Position numbers and translations under genes: made by a program | Notes under the pieces: generated by a model | The model's database searches: none | The model's input: only the letters and a program-made list of their open reading frames with translations | What the model was told of the DNA's origin: nothing | Shown: positions 18,068-22,897 of the stretch, piece after piece | How positions within the stretch are numbered: the first letter of the stretch is position 1 | Layout of the letters: every line of letters begins with the position of its first letter | Source: a virus | DNA: 22,897 bases | Strand: one strand, 5' to 3' | IMG/VR virus record: IMGVR_UViG_3300009420_000097 | Span: 1-22,897 of that record

Positions 18068-21000
18068 TTAAAATGAAACCCGTGATTGAATTGTTTTAAC
18101 CGAATTTTGCGATTGCGTAACGTTTGCTTCTACCAACAACACTTGTTGGTTGTTTAATTGATCAACTAACGATTCCGCAATAATACTTTCGTCTTGCATT
18201 GAATCCGTGTCAAAAGTCATTCCGCCGTCTGCAAACACCATTCCGCCGTCTGCAAACTTTTTTCCGCCACCGGCAACATTCATTTTTGACAACATAGGTT
18301 TAAACATTGCCGTTGAACGTTTATTTATTACGGCTTCGCCACCTTCTAATTCCGCAACACGTCCGCCCACTTTGAATTTTTCACCGCCGTTTGCGTGTGA
18401 TTTTCCAACAACCATTCCGCCGTCTGCAAAAAACGAATCGTCCATTATACCACCCAACGCGGCCGTTGGAACGGGTTGTGAATTTATTGTTGAAATTTGC
18501 ATTGCGGTTGTTGCAATTGTTGCGGCAATTAAAACCCCTTTTATTATTGCGTCGGCAATTACATTTCCGGTTGCCGAACCTTTTAAAATATTCATTATCG
18601 CGGTTGCGCCACCAATAACGGCTTGGGCTTTTTGAAACTTTTTATCCTTTTCAAATTGTGCAATTTTTAAAATTAACATTTCGTCGTCGTGCTTTTTTTC
18701 AATCGCTTCAATTTTCGTTGTTCGTTCTTCGTCGGTGTCGATTTGATATTGCGCGCTTTCTTCGTATGTCTTAACTTCTAAGTCACTTGCTTTTTGAATA
18801 ACACCAATTTTGTTGTCCGTTTCTTGTTTTGATTTTTCGTTAAAAGAAGACATTACGTCGCTAACCGCACCCAATCCAATTTGAATTGAGGTTAACGCGT
18901 CGCCCATTGTAAACGCGCCGCCGTCTTCGTTCGTTCCAAATAATGTTTTATCTAACCAACTTCCGCCGCCGTCTTCGTCGTCATTTTCCAATTGTTCTTT
19001 GAATCCGTCAATTTCACCTTTTAACCTTCTTAAATTTGCAATTTGTGCTTCGGTTGTAATGTCGGACGCTTCGGCCGTTCTAATCGCTAGATCCAATTCG
19101 GTTTGTGCAATCTTTAATGCCAAACGTATTCGTTCGTTTGCTACGTCCGCGCCGGCCGTTTCCAATTCTTGTAAAACACCTAATTGTCGTTTATCTAAAT
19201 CAATATTTTTTTGTGATTCAACGGCCAATTTTTTTAATGAATTAATATATTCGTTTGATTCAAAATTAATTATTTCATATTGTTTTGCCAATTCGTCGTC
19301 AACAACTTTTAAATCTCCTTTTGCTTTTATAACCAACCCCGTGGCAATCTTAACTTTTTTCGCCGTGCCTTCTTCAATTTCTGCAATCCTTTTGTTTCTG
19401 TCTTCAACTGACATTGCTTTTGCTTCTTCTGAATTAATAAAAATTCGTGCTTGGTTTGCGCCTTCCGTAACTGATTTTTTTAAAACGGCTTCATAAATAG
19501 TAACTTCGCCCGCTAATAATTGATATGCGGTTTTTGCTTTTGTTGTGGACTTGCTTCCTTTTATTGTAACTTTAATTAATTTTGACAATGCCTTTTCCCT
19601 TGCGTTGTAAATTGAATTAACTTGTTTTTCTATAACTTCGGATTCTGCAATTAATATATTGTCTTCTTGTGATGTTTCGTAATTATCTTGTAAAACATTT
19701 CCGATTTGTCTTCTTAATTTTAAAATATTTTCCGCACTTGCTGCTTCGGAAACCGCCAAATCTTCGTTTGCGGTTTTTTTGTCTTCAATTGTTTTTAATT
19801 CATTTTCCTTTAACATATTATCCAAAGATATTAATGCGGCCGCATCTTGGATTTGCAATTGATTTGCATACGTTATTTCAACATTGTTTTGCTTACGTTC
19901 TGCCATTGCTTGGGCTTGCTCTTTTGCACCCGCAATAATTACGTTGTTAAATTCACGGGCGTCACTTACTGCGCGTTCATTTTGTTTTCCCAATTTTAAT
20001 CCGTCTTCTAATAATTGATCCGAACTCCTAATGCCTGCGTTTTTTCTTTCTTGTTCCAACAACGCTAATTCTTTAGAAATCGCTTCATTACCTTTTAATT
20101 TTTCATTTTGTTTTTCGATTGATGCTTCAATTTTTTCGTCAAGTATTAATTGATCTTTTAGTAAAACATTTATTTTTTCACGTGATCCGTCTAATATTAT
20201 TTTTCGTTTTAAGGCGTCAATTGTCCCTTCCATTGCGTTGTTCAATTCCGAAGTTAATCTTTTTTCGTCTTTTAATTGTATTATGTTAGAACCCGTTAAT
20301 TTATTAAACGCTTTCAATGCTTCTTGCCTTTCTGATAATGTTAAATTTGTGTCACTAATTTCTTTTTTCAACAATTTTAAAGTAGAAATTTCATCTATTT
20401 GTTTATCATTATATTTTTTTTGTATTTTTTCAAGTTTCGTCAATTCTTTAGCCGTTTCTTCTAAAGATTCCGTTGCTTTGTCTTGTTTGTCTGCTGCATC
20501 TCCCGAAGCATCTCCCCAATCAAATAACAATGCAATTCCCGTTGTCAATAACCCAACAAACAATCCAATTGGATTCGCAAATATTGCGGCACTAAAAACA
20601 CGCGTTGCCGTTGCTGCAATATAATTTCCTACGGCAACCGCCGCCAATGCTATTTTTTCCGCAATTAATGCGGTTGTCAACGCACCCGTTGCAAATGCAT
20701 TTCCAATAACAACAACCCCGTAAGCGGCCGCACCTATCGCCACCGCTTTGAAATTTGTAATCAAAAATGATAATCCGGTGAATAACAATCCAACCCCTTG
20801 AACTATTAAATCAATTGCCGGTGCTAATGCTTCAAATAATTCAATTACAAAACCACCCGCCGCGCTTTTTGCTTCGTCCAATGAACCCTTCAATGTGTCC
20901 CGCATAACGTTCGCGAATTTTTCCGCCGTTCCCGCCGAATTTTCAAATTCTTTTGTTAATTTTTGAACGTCCGGAATTCCCGAAACTAATGTTGCAAACG

Positions 21001-22174
21001 CCGTTACTGAACGTTTGTCCGTTAAACCTAACATTTCGTTTACGTCCGTTCCGTCTTCTGACAATTCTTTTAAAGCCGGAAGTAAAGTTTCAATCGAAGT
21101 TGCTGAACCACCTAAACGTTGTGATAATGCGGAATTCGAATCGGCTAATTTTAAAAATATCGAACGAAGTGATGTCCCCGCCGTTGACGCTTCAATTCCG
21201 GCGTTAGTTAATGAACCCAAAATTGCCGTTGTCCCTTCTAATGAAAAACCAAGTTGTTTCGCAATCGCACCAACTTTTGGAAATGCAACATTGAATTTTG
21301 TCAAATCTAAAGAAGTTGACGCAAAGGAAGCCGCCAAAATATCCGTAACCCTTGCCGCTTCGGACGCTTCTAATTTATAAGAATTTAAAACAACCGCAAT
21401 TGTTTGTCCCGTAGTTGCCAAATCTTCGTCAAATGCAAACGCCAAATCTAAAACACTTGCCGTCATATTATCAATTTCAGTTGGATCGAAACCAAGTTTT
21501 GCCAATTCATTTTGTAATTCGGCAACTTCGCCCGCCGTGAACGCGGTTGTTGAACCTAATTTTTTTGCGGTTTCCGTTAACATTGCTAATTCTGCTTCGG
21601 TTGCGCCACTAATAACACCAACTTGTTTCATTTGAAATTCGAAATCTACAAAAGTTGACAACACACGTTCGAATGCTTTGAACGCTATAATCACCGCGCC
21701 AATTCCCGTTGCGACACTTGTTAATGCTTGTTTGTAATTTCCGACGTTTCGTTGGTTTCGTCCCATTGACTTGTCCATTTTTTTTAATTGCGCTTCGTTG
21801 GCTTTCATTTTTGCCGTCAATTCTCCAAACGCTTTTTTGTTTTTATTTAACGGATCGGATAATTTCCGTGCTTCTTGCGATAATTTCGCGTTTGCTTTTA
21901 CTAATGAATTATAAGATTTTGAAGTGTCGCCGGCGGCTTTTGCATTTTTAACCAATTCCGTTTTTCCTTTGTTTAATTCACCGCGTAAACCCTTTAATTT
22001 TGTTTCGGCCGTTATTACTTTCGCGTTATATTGATCTTGCGTCTGTCCGGCTTTTACTCCTTCCTTTTGCAATTCCTTTAATTCCGCCGAAGTTTTATCA
22101 ATTTCGGTTTTTAACTTAACCATTTGATCCGTTCCCTCAACTTTGATGTTTAATATTGTTTCTAATGTTGCCAT
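18068..22174 (-). CDS. Tail tape measure protein
   Basis: A 1368-residue tape measure protein, which sets tail length and carries domains ejected with the DNA. Order: coiled coil (about 15-145); a TP901-type tape-measure core (about 175-370, including GSTTAFTAGEVAELQNELAK and LGSLTNAGIEASTAGTSLRS); hydrophobic segments (about 445-550); then a very long coiled-coil region (to about 1100); a further hydrophobic stretch (GGATAIMNILKGSATGNVIADAIIKGVLIAATIATTAM in parts); and a C-terminal region with FADGGM repeats. At about 0.15 nm per residue the tail would be near 205 nm, as in a siphovirus. No sheath gene is seen. It starts four bases after the upstream gene ends. Confidence 0.9.
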   Translation of the reverse strand: MATLETILNIKVEGTDQMVKLKTEIDKTSAELKELQKEGVKAGQTQDQYNAKVITAETKLKGLRGELNKGKTELVKNAKAAGDTSKSYNSLVKANAKLSQEARKLSDPLNKNKKAFGELTAKMKANEAQLKKMDKSMGRNQRNVGNYKQALTSVATGIGAVIIAFKAFERVLSTFVDFEFQMKQVGVISGATEAELAMLTETAKKLGSTTAFTAGEVAELQNELAKLGFDPTEIDNMTASVLDLAFAFDEDLATTGQTIAVVLNSYKLEASEAARVTDILAASFASTSLDLTKFNVAFPKVGAIAKQLGFSLEGTTAILGSLTNAGIEASTAGTSLRSIFLKLADSNSALSQRLGGSATSIETLLPALKELSEDGTDVNEMLGLTDKRSVTAFATLVSGIPDVQKLTKEFENSAGTAEKFANVMRDTLKGSLDEAKSAAGGFVIELFEALAPAIDLIVQGVGLLFTGLSFLITNFKAVAIGAAAYGVVVIGNAFATGALTTALIAEKIALAAVAVGNYIAATATRVFSAAIFANPIGLFVGLLTTGIALLFDWGDASGDAADKQDKATESLEETAKELTKLEKIQKKYNDKQIDEISTLKLLKKEISDTNLTLSERQEALKAFNKLTGSNIIQLKDEKRLTSELNNAMEGTIDALKRKIILDGSREKINVLLKDQLILDEKIEASIEKQNEKLKGNEAISKELALLEQERKNAGIRSSDQLLEDGLKLGKQNERAVSDAREFNNVIIAGAKEQAQAMAERKQNNVEITYANQLQIQDAAALISLDNMLKENELKTIEDKKTANEDLAVSEAASAENILKLRRQIGNVLQDNYETSQEDNILIAESEVIEKQVNSIYNAREKALSKLIKVTIKGSKSTTKAKTAYQLLAGEVTIYEAVLKKSVTEGANQARIFINSEEAKAMSVEDRNKRIAEIEEGTAKKVKIATGLVIKAKGDLKVVDDELAKQYEIINFESNEYINSLKKLAVESQKNIDLDKRQLGVLQELETAGADVANERIRLALKIAQTELDLAIRTAEASDITTEAQIANLRRLKGEIDGFKEQLENDDEDGGGSWLDKTLFGTNEDGGAFTMGDALTSIQIGLGAVSDVMSSFNEKSKQETDNKIGVIQKASDLEVKTYEESAQYQIDTDEERTTKIEAIEKKHDDEMLILKIAQFEKDKKFQKAQAVIGGATAIMNILKGSATGNVIADAIIKGVLIAATIATTAMQISTINSQPVPTAALGGIMDDSFFADGGMVVGKSHANGGEKFKVGGRVAELEGGEAVINKRSTAMFKPMLSKMNVAGGGKKFADGGMVFADGGMTFDTDSMQDESIIAESLVDQLNNQQVLLVEANVTQSQNSVKTIQSRVSF
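18218..18257 (-). repeat. 21-bp tandem repeat encoding FADGGMV
   Basis: Near the 3' end of the tape-measure gene, 18218-18238 and 18239-18257 are tandem copies of CATTCCGCCGTCTGCAAACAC, with a third copy at 18413-18430. They encode ADGGMVF-type repeats. Such glycine repeats are common at tape-measure C-termini; the near-identical DNA suggests recent duplication. Confidence 0.6.
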
Positions 22175-22177
22175 AAT

Positions 22178-22897
22178 TTATTTTTGTGTTATGCTTGGTT
22201 CGGATAATAAACAACGAACGTAATTAAATTTCGGTGTAATACCAACTTGAATTGTGTGATAAGGAATCCCCGTCATAACTTCCATAATTTCACCGGCCGG
22301 ATTTTCATAATAAACACAACCGCCGCCACCCTCCAACATTAAACCACCATTCGAAATTGCCAACGCCGTGATTCCGTTTTGTGTGAATTGAATTGGTTGT
22401 GTTGAATATTGATTATTCCCGTCACCAATAACAATGTTTGAACTTGTTTGATTTATATTTTTTCCAATTGAAATTGCGCCAACTCCAATGTTTTGATTGT
22501 TGCCAATGTTTCCACCGGCGTTGGGTGCTAATTGCGTAGGAACTCGCGTCCCGTCGCTTGTATAATTTATATTTATTGGTTGTGCAATTCCAACTTGACT
22601 TGGTAATTTTTGCGTTCTTAATATTTGATTTGTTGGATTATTAATAAATCTTTCGTTTGCAATATCTAAAGACGACGTCATATATTCCGAAGCTACTTTT
22701 GCAACTCCAAACGCAATTGGTTGTGCATTAAAATCTGTCCATTGCGGCGTTAAGTTTGCGCCAAAACCTTTTTTCATTGACACCTTAGAAACTCCACGTG
22801 TGTTTGAATATTCGAATAATTCGACTATTGTTAATTGATTTGCACCCGCTTTGAAATCCGTTATTTTATTCATAACCCAATACGTGTCCGCTTGCGC
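22178..22897 (-). CDS. Virion/tail-associated protein, 5' end probably beyond window
   Basis: The frame is open from the window edge (AQADTYWV before Met at 22873), and there is no A-rich leader at that Met, so the true start is probably outside. The visible protein has a helical N-terminal part (FGVAKVASEYMTSSLDIANERF) and then a beta-solenoid-like section with repeated Ile-Gly positions (NIGNNQNIGVGAISIGKNIN, SNIVIGDGNN), as in phage and bacterial surface appendages, and a C-terminal stretch with GLMLEGGGGCVYY. It directly precedes the tape measure gene. A tail or appendage component is likely; a start at 22873 cannot be excluded. Confidence 0.55.
   Translation of the reverse strand, partial: AQADTYWVMNKITDFKAGANQLTIVELFEYSNTRGVSKVSMKKGFGANLTPQWTDFNAQPIAFGVAKVASEYMTSSLDIANERFINNPTNQILRTQKLPSQVGIAQPININYTSDGTRVPTQLAPNAGGNIGNNQNIGVGAISIGKNINQTSSNIVIGDGNNQYSTQPIQFTQNGITALAISNGGLMLEGGGGCVYYENPAGEIMEVMTGIPYHTIQVGITPKFNYVRCLLSEPSITQK

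Noticed and set aside
18207-18635. Long plus-strand frames opposite the tape measure gene
   Set aside because: They mirror the codon structure of the tape measure protein and are Ser/Pro/Ile-rich shadows.
1-22897. tRNA, rRNA, integrase or toxin-antitoxin pair
   Set aside because: No cloverleaf, rRNA stretch, recombinase motif or recognisable toxin was found by reading both strands; the RHH-like protein has no adjacent toxin candidate.

Overview
This window is a stretch of an AT-rich tailed-phage genome (or prophage) from a Bacteroidota host, most likely of the order Flavobacteriales. Every convincing gene lies on the minus strand, so the window is best read from right to left. The host assignment rests on three things. 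There are no Shine-Dalgarno sites; starts are instead preceded by A-rich TAAAA-type leaders. Several promoters fit the Bacteroidota pattern TTTG/TTG - about 18-19 nt - TAnnTTTG. The proteins (capsid, portal, tape measure, lysis set) have the look of flavobacterial siphophages. No integrase, excisionase or lysogeny repressor is seen, so lifestyle is undetermined.

Right part (22897-16395): a virion/appendage protein open to the window edge, a TP901-type tape-measure protein of 1368 aa, a small four-plus-Cys protein, two small proteins (one Cys-motif, one helix-turn-helix-like) and two strongly led small genes of unknown function. Middle (16372-10430): a terminator, then a unit of ClpP-like protease/scaffold, HK97-fold major capsid and tail-tube-like protein that closes with a strong terminator. 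A new promoter overlapping that terminator starts the next unit: small protein, portal, head-tail connector, a short FISRC...QRIAVC protein, and a fibre-like protein. Next comes a lysis cassette (single-TM membrane protein, T7-lysozyme-type amidase, two-TM holin-like protein, unimolecular spanin) and a calcineurin-like phosphoesterase.

Left part (7827-1): small early-type genes, a possible Rad52/ERF-like annealing protein, membrane and helix-turn-helix proteins, an SSB-like protein with a DDMPF tail, a winged-helix replication initiator containing 12-bp tandem repeats (candidate origin), a partner protein, a VRR-NUC nuclease, about nine small unknown proteins, a ribbon-helix-helix-like regulator with a palindromic operator candidate, and the start of the terminase small subunit running off the left edge. 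The tail tape measure is therefore read before the head genes and the terminase after replication, which suggests a circular or permuted map.

The most unusual thing is a repeated expression cassette. Four promoters (-7 box TATCTTTA) are each followed within a few bases by a short hairpin (in three copies an 8-bp stem with a 5-nt ACAAA/ACTAA loop), then ACCAAAAAAAACC, then the start codon, with a predicted 5'UTR of about 46-49 nt in all four. Partial copies precede other genes, one orphan copy is inverted, and three of the full copies have a CTAG-centred palindrome 65-76 bp upstream of the -7 box. The genes driven by it are all small and of unknown function, which makes them good candidates for highly expressed host-takeover or anti-defence proteins. 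This is inference from sequence pattern only.
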